Counted from the first letter of the stretch, positions 8,919 to 19,716 are shown. The stretch: 64,000 nucleotides of DNA from OLB9 sp041392785 (GCA_041392785.1 JAWKLK010000002.1:186001-250000), one strand, 5' to 3'. Notes: generated by a model not told the origin, from the sequence alone. Made by a program: numbers and translations.

Positions 8919-11900
8919 TTAGTAATCTAATTTAACGATCATCCTAGTTTCAATGTTCCCATCATTATTCAATACTACAAAATATTGTCCACCTTTTAAG
9001 TGTTCTATATTTATGGTGTTTTTACCAGGAATAAGATGACCTTCTATGACGGCTGCACCAGAATCATTGAATAACGTAAATGGTACAGAAGATGCATTAT
9101 TTTCATTATGAATATAAATGGTATGCAATGATGGATTGGGATAAATCATCGAAATAACTGGCTGCACCGTGCTAGCTACGTTTGTTTTTATTTTATATCC
9201 AAAATCAAAATCTAAAGTGGGATCACTTCCTATCAAATTGACTAATCTAGAAGTGCCTAATCCATATCCATTGGTGAATTCACTGTCATTTGAACTGTTT
9301 GTACCAGTATTGAGAATGAATGTTTTATCTTCGTAAGATGGTAGGAGGCAATAGTATTTTCCCGGATCAAGATCCCTGAAAATATAAACTCCATTTGCCT
9401 CAGTTTTGGTAGATTTCACAAATCTTTTATTTTCATCAAAACATAACACAACTATATCTGACATTTTGGTATCAGCATTATCTTCGACATTATTTGGATT
9501 GGTATCCAGCCAAACTACGCCTGATAGATCAGTAGTAACTTTTTCATAAAATCCACCATCTACATACCGCATGGCTACCCCAAGATTTAAAGTAATCATA
9601 TCAGATGTTCCATCTTCATTGAAGTCAGAATCCATTTCAGAACCACCGCCATTACCTTTCAATGTAAAAACATTGTCCTCAGGTAAATCAGTATAGACAA
9701 AATGTTGGCCATATGTTTTCGTAGAGAGGCAATACATACCCGCATGATTTGTCACAAATGATTTGACAGTTTGGTAGCTAGAATTTTTCAAGAAGGTACT
9801 AATATTGGCTTGTAGTGCTTCACCTTCATCTCTGATACCATTTACATTATCATCATACCATAATGTACCCATCACAAGTCTTGCGCTACTTGCATACATT
9901 CCAGCATCTATATCAATTAATTTAGATCCATGCGAAAGCGAAATAAGTGGTGTTGTGCCGGTGGCATCCACATCACTGTCCAAAGCAGGTTCAACACCAG
10001 TGGAAGGTGTTGTAAATTCGAATCCATCTACTATAGTAAATTGGAGGTAATAAAGTCTTTGTTTTAGGCCATTGAATGAATAGAATCCTTCTGCATTGGT
10101 CGTTGTTGTTGCTAGAAGACTGCCACTTTGGTTGAATAAATTCACTGTTACTCCCTCCATACCAGGCTCTCCAGCATCCTGAAATCCATTTTTATTGACA
10201 TCGTTCCAAACGAAATCGCCAATTGAAGCAGGGAGATAAGCACCTGCATCGAGATCATTTCTATTTTCGCCAAGTAGTATTTTGAATGTATTTGTGGTAA
10301 ATGGGCCATTCGCTCCCGTGATATTGCTATCAAATAAAGTGTCACCTACCAGTGCATTTGAAAGAAAATAATTGGAAGGAATATTAAATTTTAAGTAATA
10401 TTCTCCAGGTCTTACCTTATTAAAATTATAGTACCCAGTTTTGATCATGTCTGGCCCAATCGATGTCCGTATACTATCTACAAATGTACCATTGGCCTTA
10501 AAGAGCTCGACTAAAATATTATTTATTCCTGGTTCATTGGCATTTTGTATCCCATTGCCTGTGATATCCAACCAAACAAAATCACCAATAGTTCCTTCTG
10601 TGATATATCCTGCATCTATATGATTATATGATCCAGATATGAGCATATCCATAGGTGTTGTATTCCCCGTTGTTGGATTGGCTTTACTGTTTTTTTGTGG
10701 ATTGCTATTATTTAGTTCTGTATAAACATACCCATCCAAATTTTCAAAGAAGACACTAAACCTTCCCGTTGGGATTTCTGAAAAAGTATAAGCTCCGTCA
10801 ATAGATGTCTGTGTTTCCTTAATTTTTATTCCTCCAGAGTTATAAAGTTCGACTTTCACCTGGCTTATGCCTGGTTCGCCCGTATCTTGCAACCCATTAT
10901 TATTCAGATCATGCCATACAAAATCACCTATCACAATTTTTCCTGCATATCCTAAATCAAATTCAGTAATTTTCGATCCTGGGAAGGCATTGATAATCCT
11001 TGATGTTCCTTCACCAAAGTTGTTGGTAAATTCACTGTCATTTGGAACAGAAAGTCCTGTGTAAGGTACAAAGAGTTTATCATTGAATTTTTGAGCTTTA
11101 ATATAATAATCGCCAAAGCTTAAATTTGAGAACTTATAACTTCCATCCACACCTGAAGTTGTAGCAACAATCAAGGTATTGGTCAAATCATATAATTCAA
11201 GAATAACTCCTGACAGTATTGTTTCATTTGGATCTTTTAAAAGATTATTATTTACGTCCACCCATACAATACCACTCAATTCTGATGTGATCGATGCCTG
11301 GACTACGTATCCGGCATCAATACTATCCAAAACAGTACTAGGTGGCAAAGAGAAAACCGACGTTTTACCTGAAGCATTTGCATTTGAGTTTATATTGTCA
11401 TCTGCATTGTATTGTGGAGAATATCTGAAATTTTCTAAAGAATCAAATATCACATAGTAATTGCCATAAGACAAGGAATCGAATTTGTAAAAACCACCAA
11501 TATTGTTATTTGGTAAAATAGAAGTAAAGGTGGAATCAACCAATGCATTAAACTCATTATAAAGTTTCACTTTGATACCATTAAGTCCTGTTTCTTGGTT
11601 ATTCTGAATTCCATCTTCATTTTTATCTACCCAAACAAAATCACCAATGGAAGAAAATCTTGCAAAACCACCATTTACTCCTGATAGACTTTGGCCGAGG
11701 TCTACATTGAGAATTCCGGTGGATAAAGTTGAAGGAATATCTATGTCTGAGTCTGTGAGATAGTCACCTATATAAGCATAAGTGATAGTAAGAGAATCAG
11801 ATGCTGCAAACCTTATTTCATAGGTTCCAGGTACTAAATTTTGGAATTTATAAGCACCATTCACATCTGTGGTGTCGACAATAATTTTAACTCCTGAGCC

Positions 11901-14303
11901 ATCGAAGAGAGAAACTTCTACACCTTCAATTATTACGTCATTTCCAGCATATTGTCCGTCTCCATTATTATCGATCCAAGTAAATCCTGAAATTTCAGTT
12001 TTGCTTTCTATTAAACCCAAATCGATGTCTGTATTGATAAATCCTGAATTTATTGCAAGTAATGGTGTGAGTATCCTGCCATTAGTCAACCCAAAATCAG
12101 AATCTTCATCATCAAAGGTTTGATCTTGCAATGTAAAGGTATATCCACTAGGTAATGATGCTTCAATGTAATATTGACCGGGCACTATATCACTAAAAAG
12201 ATAAAATCCTCCAAATCCAGTTGTCAATGTTGAAATGGCATTAAAATCTTCATCCAGTAATGTCAATGTTGCACCTTCAAATCCACCTTCAAAAAAACTC
12301 TGGACGCCATCCTTATTTTCATCAATCCAAACATAGTCACCTATACCGCCTAATTTATACAGTCCTATATCTATATCGTCTTTTGTTTGCCCTCCTGCTA
12401 AAGTGATTGTAGGTGTTTTTCCTGTGCTAGGATCTATATCAGAATTCAAAGCAGAACTTCCTAAATTGTAAAGGGTAAAATATTGCTCCTGTGATTTTTC
12501 AACTGATATCTGGTAATTACCATCTTGTAAATCTGTAAATACATACTTGCCTTCAAAATTTGTTAGCGTGCTTAAATTTATTATTTGACCAGAAGAGGTA
12601 ATTCCATTTAGTGTAACTTTCATAAGTGATAATCCTACTTCACCGAAATCTTGGATTCCATTAGCATTACTATCTTCCCACACAAAATTACCAATGCTGT
12701 TTTTGGCTGGGCGCGATATTCCGGCGTCAATATCACTTCTATTTTGACCACTGATCAAAGTAATTTTAGCATACCCTGAATTGTCAAAATCACTATCTAA
12801 AGAAGTATTACTTCCTAGTGATGGAGAAGAGAAATTGTATCCTGTTGGAACGGTTAATTGGACTTCATAAGTTCCCGGTTTTAGATTTTGAATTGTCCAC
12901 CTACCATCGTTGTCAGTGATGGTGGTTGCTTCAAAGGCACCTGTTGAAGAAAGTAATGTAACTTTGACTTGTACATCTTTTACACCTTGTTCACCTACAT
13001 CTTGAATTCCATTTTCATTGACATCATTCCAGACAAAATCTCCGATAGACATTCTTCGGAAAATTGGGATATCATAATTATTATAATTTTGACCACTTTG
13101 TAGCGTAATAGCTTGGATCATGGTTTGGGCTAATTCATATCCGACGGTAGGAGTGATGTCAATATTGTATGTACCGGGTAATAAATTTTCAACAGCATAG
13201 CTGCCATCACTCTTGGATGTATCAGAAATTTCAATGTTTTCACTATATAAATTGATACCCTTTGCTTTTATTATTGTCCCCAATACGCCGGGTTCACCAG
13301 CTTCTCTTATCCCATTACAGTTAAGGTCTTCATAGACTACATCACCAATAGAACCAAAGGCTACAAGACCTATATCAAGAGTATTATCTCCATTTGTACT
13401 GGCATAGTTGAATGAAAAAGATGTTGATTTTTCAGGTAGGTTACTATCATTGCTTGGAATTCCAGCCATTATGATTGTTGGCGCAAATCCAACAGGAATT
13501 TCTACCGTAATCGTATAATCTCCGAAATGGACATTTGAAAAGCTGTAATGACCATTCACATCAGTGATAGTTGTCATTAGTACACTTTGCCCTTGTAGTG
13601 TTGTGCCAGATAGTTTTATCGGTATACTTGCAATACCTTTTTCACCACTGTCTTGAATACCATTTGCATTTGAATCTTCCCAAACAAAGTCTCCCAAATG
13701 AGAACCACTAAACAATCCTGCATCAATATTGGTAATTTTTTGGCCAGAACTTATTATCGTTGAGTACGAAACAGTTGTGAAATCGGAGTCTATTGCATCA
13801 TCACCCGCATTGGATTGCGTCAAAACATAACCAATCGGTAAGCTTATTAACACCGTATAATTGCCAGGTGCAAGATTATCAAATGCGTAAGCACCATTAG
13901 TATCTGTAGTAGTGGATAAAGTCACTGCGTTTCCAGCACCATCATTGCCAGTCAAAGTCAAAGTGACATTGCTTATACCAGTTTCGCCAGTATCTTGAAT
14001 ACCATTTGCATTGCTGTCTTCCCAGACAAAATCACCGATGGAAGCATTGCGATATAAGCCAGCATCAATATTGGAAACAGACTGATTGGAAACCAAAGTC
14101 ACATTCATAGTAGTGCCAATGAAATCAGAATCAGTATTATCATTACCATTATTAGGGAGTGATAGATTATAACCGGTTGGCACTGAAAGAGTAACGGTAT
14201 AATTGCCTGGTGCGAGATTATCAAAAGCGTAAGCACCATTAGTATCTGTAGTGGTTGATAAAGTCACAGCGTTTCCAGCACCGTCATTACCAGTCAAAGT
14301 CAA
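8919..14303 (-). CDS. Giant SdrD_B-repeat adhesin, C-terminal portion with type IX sorting domain
   Basis: C-terminal half of the secreted repeat protein whose N-terminus starts at 19716. It contains about 14 SdrD_B-type beta-sandwich repeats of ~115 residues, each opening with a form of SIGDFVWxDxNxNGIQ. This acidic DxNxDG pattern is known to bind Ca2+ in related domains. The repeats here are divergent from one another. The last ~80 residues (from about PVISMIYPNPSLHTIYIHN) are a type A type IX secretion sorting domain, so the product should be exported by the T9SS and attached at the surface or released. The listed 5' end is only the first ATG after a frame disruption, not a genuine start. 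The gene ends next to the terminator at 8848-8908. Confidence 0.85.
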   Translation of the reverse strand: MTLTGNDGAGNAVTLSTTTDTNGAYAFDNLAPGNYTVTLSVPTGYNLSLPNNGNDNTDSDFIGTTMNVTLVSNQSVSNIDAGLYRNASIGDFVWEDSNANGIQDTGETGISNVTLTLTGNDGAGNAVTLSTTTDTNGAYAFDNLAPGNYTVLISLPIGYVLTQSNAGDDAIDSDFTTVSYSTIISSGQKITNIDAGLFSGSHLGDFVWEDSNANGIQDSGEKGIASIPIKLSGTTLQGQSVLMTTITDVNGHYSFSNVHFGDYTITVEIPVGFAPTIIMAGIPSNDSNLPEKSTSFSFNYASTNGDNTLDIGLVAFGSIGDVVYEDLNCNGIREAGEPGVLGTIIKAKGINLYSENIEISDTSKSDGSYAVENLLPGTYNIDITPTVGYELAQTMIQAITLQSGQNYNNYDIPIFRRMSIGDFVWNDVNENGIQDVGEQGVKDVQVKVTLLSSTGAFEATTITDNDGRWTIQNLKPGTYEVQLTVPTGYNFSSPSLGSNTSLDSDFDNSGYAKITLISGQNRSDIDAGISRPAKNSIGNFVWEDSNANGIQDFGEVGLSLMKVTLNGITSSGQIINLSTLTNFEGKYVFTDLQDGNYQISVEKSQEQYFTLYNLGSSALNSDIDPSTGKTPTITLAGGQTKDDIDIGLYKLGGIGDYVWIDENKDGVQSFFEGGFEGATLTLLDEDFNAISTLTTGFGGFYLFSDIVPGQYYIEASLPSGYTFTLQDQTFDDEDSDFGLTNGRILTPLLAINSGFINTDIDLGLIESKTEISGFTWIDNNGDGQYAGNDVIIEGVEVSLFDGSGVKIIVDTTDVNGAYKFQNLVPGTYEIRFAASDSLTITYAYIGDYLTDSDIDIPSTLSTGILNVDLGQSLSGVNGGFARFSSIGDFVWVDKNEDGIQNNQETGLNGIKVKLYNEFNALVDSTFTSILPNNNIGGFYKFDSLSYGNYYVIFDSLENFRYSPQYNADDNINSNANASGKTSVFSLPPSTVLDSIDAGYVVQASITSELSGIVWVDVNNNLLKDPNETILSGVILELYDLTNTLIVATTSGVDGSYKFSNLSFGDYYIKAQKFNDKLFVPYTGLSVPNDSEFTNNFGEGTSRIINAFPGSKITEFDLGYAGKIVIGDFVWHDLNNNGLQDTGEPGISQVKVELYNSGGIKIKETQTSIDGAYTFSEIPTGRFSVFFENLDGYVYTELNNSNPQKNSKANPTTGNTTPMDMLISGSYNHIDAGYITEGTIGDFVWLDITGNGIQNANEPGINNILVELFKANGTFVDSIRTSIGPDMIKTGYYNFNKVRPGEYYLKFNIPSNYFLSNALVGDTLFDSNITGANGPFTTNTFKILLGENRNDLDAGAYLPASIGDFVWNDVNKNGFQDAGEPGMEGVTVNLFNQSGSLLATTTTNAEGFYSFNGLKQRLYYLQFTIVDGFEFTTPSTGVEPALDSDVDATGTTPLISLSHGSKLIDIDAGMYASSARLVMGTLWYDDNVNGIRDEGEALQANISTFLKNSSYQTVKSFVTNHAGMYCLSTKTYGQHFVYTDLPEDNVFTLKGNGGGSEMDSDFNEDGTSDMITLNLGVAMRYVDGGFYEKVTTDLSGVVWLDTNPNNVEDNADTKMSDIVVLCFDENKRFVKSTKTEANGVYIFRDLDPGKYYCLLPSYEDKTFILNTGTNSSNDSEFTNGYGLGTSRLVNLIGSDPTLDFDFGYKIKTNVASTVQPVISMIYPNPSLHTIYIHNENNASSVPFTLFNDSGAAVIEGHLIPGKNTINIEHLKGGQYFVVLNNDGNIETRMIVKLDY

Positions 14304-14579
14304 AGTGACATTGCTTATACCAGTTTCGCCAGTATCTTGAATACCATTTGCATTGCTATCTTCCCAGACAAAATCACCAATGGAAGCATTGCGATATAAG
14401 CCAGCATCAATATTGGTAATTTTTTGGCCAGAACTTATTATCGTTGAGTACGAAACAGTTGTGAAATCGGAGTCAATTGCATCATCACCCGCATTGGATT
14501 GTCAAAACATAACCAATCGCTTATTGACACTGTATAATTGCTCTGGCCGAGATTATCAAAAGCGTAAGCACCATTAGTA

Positions 14580-14960
14580 TCAGTGGTTTGGATAAAGTCC
14601 ATTGCCAGTCAATGTCAAAGTGACATTGCTTATACCAGTTTCGCCAGTATCTTGAATACCATTTGCATTGCTGTCTTCCCAGACAAAATCACCGATGGAA
14701 GCATTACGATATAAGCCAGCATCAATATTGGAGACAGACTGATTGGAAACCAAAGTCACATTCATAGTAGTGCCAATGAAATCAGAATCAGTATCATCAT
14801 TACCATTATTAGGGAGTGATAGATTATAACCGTTTGGCACTGAAAGAGTCACGGTATAATTGCCTGGTGCGAGATTATCAAATGCGTAAGCACCATTAGT
14901 ATCAGTAGTAGTGGATAAGGTCACAGCGTTTCCAGCACCGTCATTACCAGTCAAAGTCAA
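14580..14960 (-). CDS. SdrD_B-repeat adhesin, third frame fragment
   Basis: One complete 114-residue SdrD_B repeat plus the start of the next, in the same frame as the downstream C-terminal portion. It is separated from that portion by a stretch (14,490-14,610) with four small deletions totalling 27 bp relative to sister copies. It continues the protein interrupted by a lost base near 15,059. It is not an independent gene: it has no promoter or signal peptide, and its apparent start is an internal Met of the repeat (MTLTGNDG, misread from VTLTLTGNDG). Confidence 0.6.
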   Translation of the reverse strand: MTLTGNDGAGNAVTLSTTTDTNGAYAFDNLAPGNYTVTLSVPNGYNLSLPNNGNDDTDSDFIGTTMNVTLVSNQSVSNIDAGLYRNASIGDFVWEDSNANGIQDTGETGISNVTLTLTGNGLYPNH

Positions 14961-14971
14961 AGTGACATTGC

Positions 14972-16636
14972 TTATACCAGTTTCGCCAGTATCTTGAATA
15001 CCATTTGCATTGCTGTCTTCCCAGATAAAATCACCGATGGAAGCATTGCGATATAAACCGCATCAATATTGGAAACAGACTGATTGGAAACAACCGTAAC
15101 ATTTGTTGATGTTGTGACAAAATCAGAATCCGTAGCATCATTACCATTATTTGGGAGTGATAGATTATAACCGTTTGGCACTGAAAGAGTCACGTTATAA
15201 TTGCCTGGTGCGAGATTATCAAAAGCGTAAGCACCATTAGTATCTGTAGTGGTTGATAAAGTCACTGCGTTTCCGGCACCATCATTGCCAGTCAAAGTCA
15301 AAGTGACATTGCTTATACCAGTTTCGCCAGTATCTTGAATACCATTTGCATTGCTGTCTTCCCAAACAAAATCACCGATGGAAGCATAGCGAAATAAACC
15401 TGCATCAATAGAATTTTCATTTGACCCAGTAGTAAGTATAATATTGTTTATTGAAGATGTCTCAAAATTGGAATCTTTCGTAGAAGATGAATTAAATGGT
15501 TTTGTTAAATGGTATCTGTCAGGAATACTTAACACAATACTATAAGTGCTTGGAATCAAATTTCCAAATGTATACCATCCATTTACATCGGTTTTTGTAT
15601 TTAGATTAATATTTGTGCTAGTTGGCGAAGTTCCACTTAGAAACAAAGTGACATTGCTTATACCAGTTTCGCCAGTATCTTGAATACCATTTGCATTGCT
15701 GTCTTCCCAGACAAAATCACCGATGGAAGCATTGCGATATAAGCCAGCATCAATATTGGAGACAGACTGATTGGAAATCAAAGTTACATTCACAGTAGTG
15801 CCAATGAAATCAGAATCTGTATCATCATTACCATTATTAGGGAGTGATAGATTATAACCGTTTGGCACTGAAAGAGTCACGGTATAATTGCCTGGTAGGA
15901 GATTATCAAATGCGTAAGCACCATTAGCATCAGTGGTTGTGGATAAAGTCACTGCGTTTCCAGTACCATCATTGCCAGTCAAAGTCAAAGTGACATTGCT
16001 TATACCAGTTTCGCCAGTATCTTGAATTCCATTTGCATTGCTGTCTTCCCAGACAAAATCACCGATGGAAGCATTGCGATATAAACCGGCATCAATATTG
16101 GAAACAGATTGATTGGAAACAACCGCAACATTTGTTGATGTTGTGACAAAATCAGAATCCGTAGCATCATTACCATTATTTGGAAGTGATAGATTATAAC
16201 CGTTTGGCACTGAAAGAGTCACGGTATAACTTCCTGGTACGAGATTATCAAATGCGTAAGCACCATTAGTATCAGTAGTAGTGGATAAGGTCACTGCGTT
16301 TCCGGCACCATCATTGCCAGTCAAAGTCAAAGTGACATTGCTTATGCCAGTTTCGCCAGTATCTTGAATACCATTGGCATTGCTATCTTCCCAAACAAAA
16401 TCACCGATGGAAGCATTACGATATAAGCCAGCATCAATATTGGAAACAGACTGATTGGAAACCAAAGTCACATTCATAGTAGTGCCAATGAAATCAGAAT
16501 CAGTATCATCATTACCATTATTAGGGAGTGATAGATTATAACCGTTTGGCACTGAAAGAGTCACGGTATAATTGCCTGGTAGGAGATTATCAAATGCGTA
16601 AGCACCATTAGCATCAGTGGTTGTGGATAAAGTCAC
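14972..16636 (-). CDS. SdrD_B-repeat adhesin, second frame fragment
   Basis: Carries about five SdrD_B repeats, four nearly identical and one divergent (LFLSGTSPTSTNINLNTKTD). It joins the N-terminal fragment through a single-base deletion near 16,645, where sister copies have an extra base in the run CCRGCACC. It loses frame again near 15,059, where the sequence reads AAACCGCATC instead of AAACCGGCATC. Restoring one base at each place gives continuous repeats, so I read this as part of one gene split by errors or mutation. Confidence 0.65.
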   Translation of the reverse strand: MTLSTTTDANGAYAFDNLLPGNYTVTLSVPNGYNLSLPNNGNDDTDSDFIGTTMNVTLVSNQSVSNIDAGLYRNASIGDFVWEDSNANGIQDTGETGISNVTLTLTGNDGAGNAVTLSTTTDTNGAYAFDNLVPGSYTVTLSVPNGYNLSLPNNGNDATDSDFVTTSTNVAVVSNQSVSNIDAGLYRNASIGDFVWEDSNANGIQDTGETGISNVTLTLTGNDGTGNAVTLSTTTDANGAYAFDNLLPGNYTVTLSVPNGYNLSLPNNGNDDTDSDFIGTTVNVTLISNQSVSNIDAGLYRNASIGDFVWEDSNANGIQDTGETGISNVTLFLSGTSPTSTNINLNTKTDVNGWYTFGNLIPSTYSIVLSIPDRYHLTKPFNSSSTKDSNFETSSINNIILTTGSNENSIDAGLFRYASIGDFVWEDSNANGIQDTGETGISNVTLTLTGNDGAGNAVTLSTTTDTNGAYAFDNLAPGNYNVTLSVPNGYNLSLPNNGNDATDSDFVTTSTNVTVVSNQSVSNIDAVYIAMLPSVILSGKTAMQMVFKILAKLV

Positions 16637-19600
16637 TGCGTTTCCGCACCATCATTGCCAGTCAAAGTCAAAGTGACATTGCTTATACCAGTTTCGCCAG
16701 TATCTTGAATACCATTTGCATTGCTGTCTTCCCAGATAAAATCACCGATGGAAGCATTGCGATATAAACCTGCATCAATATTGGAAACAGACTGATTGGA
16801 AACCAAAGTCACATTCACAGTAATGCCAATGAAATCAGAATCTGTATCATCATTACCATTATTTGGAAGTGATAGATTATACCCGTTTGGCACTGAAAGA
16901 GTCACGGTATAATTGCCTGGTGCGAGATTATCAAATGCGTAAGCACCATTAGTATCAGTAGTAGTGGATAAGGTCACTGCGTTTCCAGCACCATCATTGC
17001 CAGTCAAAGTCAAAGTGACATTGCTTATACCAGTTTCGCCAGTATCTTGAATACCATTTGCATTGCTGTCTTCCCAGACAAAATCACCGATGGAAGCATT
17101 GCGATATAAGCCAGCATCAATATTGGAAACAGACTGATTGGAAACCAAAGTCACATTCATAGTAGTGCCAATGAAATCAGAATCAGTATCATCATTACCA
17201 TTATTAGGGAGTGATAGATTATAACCGTCTGGCACTGAAAGAGTCACGGTATAATTGCCTGGTGCGAGATTATCAAATGCGTAAGCACCATTAGTATCAG
17301 TAGTAGTGGATAAAGTCACTGCGTTTCCAGCACCATCATTGCCAGTCAAAGTCAAAGTGACATTGCTTATACCGGTTTCGCCAGTATCTTGAATACCATT
17401 TGCATTGCTGTCTTCCCAGACAAAATCACCGATGGAAGCTGGTCTGTACAAACCTCCGTCCACAGAAGTTTCTGATTCACCACTAAAGAGTATTACTGGG
17501 CTAGCCATTCCATTAATGACATCACTATTAGTACCATCATCAATTATACCTATAGATTTTGTGTACAGATACCCGTTTGGTGTTGAGAATGTAAGTTTAT
17601 ATGTTCCTGGTCTTAAATTACTGAAAAGGTACTTCCCATTTTGATCTGTTAATGTAGATGTTATGAAGATAAAAGTATCACGTCGTACTTCTTCTAAACT
17701 GACCGACACATTTTGAATACCGGGTTCATTATCGGATTGAAAGCCATTTCCGTCTAGGTCTTCCCAAACAAAATCCCCAATCTGACCAAGTCTATAAAAT
17801 CCGGCATCAAAACCATCAAGAAAATCTTGACTATTAAGGAAGATATTTGATATTTTTCCATTAAGCACATCGTTATCTTGTTCAGCATCAATGCCTTGCA
17901 TATAAAGTGTGGGGTAATATGAATCTGGAGCGGTAAAGGTGATATTGTAAATTCCAGGTTTTAAATTACTGAAAACATAACTTCCGTAAGTATCTGTAAT
18001 GGTAGAATCTTTAAATTGTACACCAGAACCATCTTGTCCTTCAATGACAATTTTAACTCCAGCCAAACTTTGCTCAACGCTACTTTGTATTCCATCACCA
18101 TTTTTATCTTCCCAGACATAATTACCAATTGTGCCAATCCCATAAAATCCGGCATCCACATCATTATAAGTTATTGGTTCGAAGAATGACAATGAATTTG
18201 TTTGTCCATTTTTAATTTTACTATTTTTATCTGGATTAGTGGGATTTATAAAGGTTGATTTCAAGTTTGGAGACGCAGGAATAAATTGTAAAACATAGGT
18301 ATTTGCAGGAATTTGATTGAATATATATTTTCCTTGTAAATTGGTTATGGTAGAATCCACCACATTGCCACTTTTTGTTTTTAATAATACTCGGGTATTT
18401 GGTAATCCAGTTTCATTAATATCTTGTAAACCATTAAAATTTAAATCTTCCCATACATAATCGCCTATAGAAACTAAAGGTGTGTACCCAAAATCGATGT
18501 AGGATGCATGCTGGCCGATTGATAGGGTTATAGTCTTCGTTGTACCTATCCCATGCGCCCCAGTGATATCACTATTGGTGTTATTATCAAGCCCATTATC
18601 TAATATAAAGTGATAGTTTGGCTTAGTTTTTACCTTCACATAATATCTGTCATTCAGCAAATTGGTAAATGCATAATTGCCAAGACTATCGCTAATAGTG
18701 GATGCCAACTGAATTCCATTGGCATTATAAAGAAAAACAGATTCACCTTTTAATATTCCATCATTATAATCTCTTATGCCATTATTATTGAAATCTTGCC
18801 ACACAGTACCAGAAATAGAAGATGAAGTACAATCTTCATACACAAATTCTCTACAACATGTCTCTACAAAATTGTTGGAATAATCAAAGACATCAACACA
18901 TATATTGTAGGTGCCATATTCGGTATCAGGATAGGTTTTTAGGTCAATAGCTTGATCAGCAGTGGAATGCGAAACCATTCTAAATCCTTGTGGGATTTTC
19001 CACTCATACCGTCCAAATTCTTCATATTCATCAATAAAAAATGTAAGGCAATTGTCTTCACAAAAGTTATAAAGTGGAGTGTAATGTACCACAATTTCTA
19101 TTTTGTCAATCTCAATTTGAACATTATTGGTCAAAGCATTTCTCAAATGTAAATTAAAACCAAACTCCGATGAATTTACATCTGCGCCTGTCCAAGTTGT
19201 TCCCCATGTATCTGTACTTGAACCATACATCCACAAACCATCAGTACCATCAGCTTTTGCATACCAGGCTTTTTGAGATTTTGCGTCATTAGCATGATTT
19301 ACCGGACTTAATTTATCTTGTGGCCCTGAAATTGTGACCTCCAATTCACTTAGATCTTGGGGATTTGATGCCTTGCCTTCTACCAAGATCATAATGCCTG
19401 AAACGTTGGCATGTGGTGGTACTTGAAAGCCAAAGTTTCTTCCTTCCAAAACCATAGTTCGTTTGAATTCACTAAGTTGGACTGAAATGAAAGCATTGTC
19501 CGACACTCTACCATTAGATAAATTCTTCCATGAAACGGCATTGATGCTATAGCTTTCGCGTATGACTCCCATAGTTTGGGATTGAGATGATGTCATAGGT

Positions 19601-19716
19601 TCTTTAGGAACTCTTACAGGGCAAGCTGTATCTTGTCCGTATAAAGAATTGAATATCAGTAAACTAAATAGGTAAACAGATAAGCTTAAAAAGCTTAATT
19701 GAGATGTAAGTTTCAT
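16633..19716 (-). CDS. Giant SdrD_B-repeat adhesin, N-terminal portion with signal peptide
   Basis: N-terminus of the ~3,600-residue surface protein. A signal peptide (LSFLSLSVYLFSLLIFNSLYGQ) is followed by about 280 residues without SdrD_B repeats: a beta-rich region, then a PKD-like segment with several cysteines (NICVDVFDYSNNFVETCC). The first SdrD_B repeats follow, starting at SISGTVWQDFNNNGIRDYND. Repeats 5 onward become nearly identical to each other at the DNA level. The frame is lost at GNDGAETQ by a one-base deletion, so the remaining repeats and the type IX sorting signal are found in the three fragments downstream. The likely role is adhesion, biofilm matrix or cell-cell contact, inferred from the family. 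Confidence 0.85.
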   Translation of the reverse strand: MKLTSQLSFLSLSVYLFSLLIFNSLYGQDTACPVRVPKEPMTSSQSQTMGVIRESYSINAVSWKNLSNGRVSDNAFISVQLSEFKRTMVLEGRNFGFQVPPHANVSGIMILVEGKASNPQDLSELEVTISGPQDKLSPVNHANDAKSQKAWYAKADGTDGLWMYGSSTDTWGTTWTGADVNSSEFGFNLHLRNALTNNVQIEIDKIEIVVHYTPLYNFCEDNCLTFFIDEYEEFGRYEWKIPQGFRMVSHSTADQAIDLKTYPDTEYGTYNICVDVFDYSNNFVETCCREFVYEDCTSSSISGTVWQDFNNNGIRDYNDGILKGESVFLYNANGIQLASTISDSLGNYAFTNLLNDRYYVKVKTKPNYHFILDNGLDNNTNSDITGAHGIGTTKTITLSIGQHASYIDFGYTPLVSIGDYVWEDLNFNGLQDINETGLPNTRVLLKTKSGNVVDSTITNLQGKYIFNQIPANTYVLQFIPASPNLKSTFINPTNPDKNSKIKNGQTNSLSFFEPITYNDVDAGFYGIGTIGNYVWEDKNGDGIQSSVEQSLAGVKIVIEGQDGSGVQFKDSTITDTYGSYVFSNLKPGIYNITFTAPDSYYPTLYMQGIDAEQDNDVLNGKISNIFLNSQDFLDGFDAGFYRLGQIGDFVWEDLDGNGFQSDNEPGIQNVSVSLEEVRRDTFIFITSTLTDQNGKYLFSNLRPGTYKLTFSTPNGYLYTKSIGIIDDGTNSDVINGMASPVILFSGESETSVDGGLYRPASIGDFVWEDSNANGIQDTGETGISNVTLTLTGNDGAGNAVTLSTTTDTNGAYAFDNLAPGNYTVTLSVPDGYNLSLPNNGNDDTDSDFIGTTMNVTLVSNQSVSNIDAGLYRNASIGDFVWEDSNANGIQDTGETGISNVTLTLTGNDGAGNAVTLSTTTDTNGAYAFDNLAPGNYTVTLSVPNGYNLSLPNNGNDDTDSDFIGITVNVTLVSNQSVSNIDAGLYRNASIGDFIWEDSNANGIQDTGETGISNVTLTLTGNDGAETQ

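Larger units (their letters stand above)
14041..17435 (-). repeat. Ten near-identical 342-bp coding repeats in the adhesin gene
   Basis: Using the segment GAAGCATTRCGATATAA as a marker (its first four bases serve for the first, changed copy at 17435), copies start at 17435, 17093, 16751, 16410, 16068, 15726, 15381, 15040, 14698, 14383 and 14041. The usual period is 342 bp (114 codons). Intervals of 341 bp (17093-16751 region into 16410, and 15381 to 15040) mark single-base losses that break the frame. The 14383-14698 interval is only 315 bp. One unit near 15400-15640 is divergent inside. Such uniformity points to recent amplification or gene conversion, and it is also a well-known cause of misassembly. 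Confidence 0.85.

Noticed and set aside
14304..16700. Programmed frameshifting as the reason for the broken adhesin frames
   Set aside because: The breaks are single-base losses at different places in otherwise identical repeats, with no slippery site or shared stimulator, so error or mutation is simpler.
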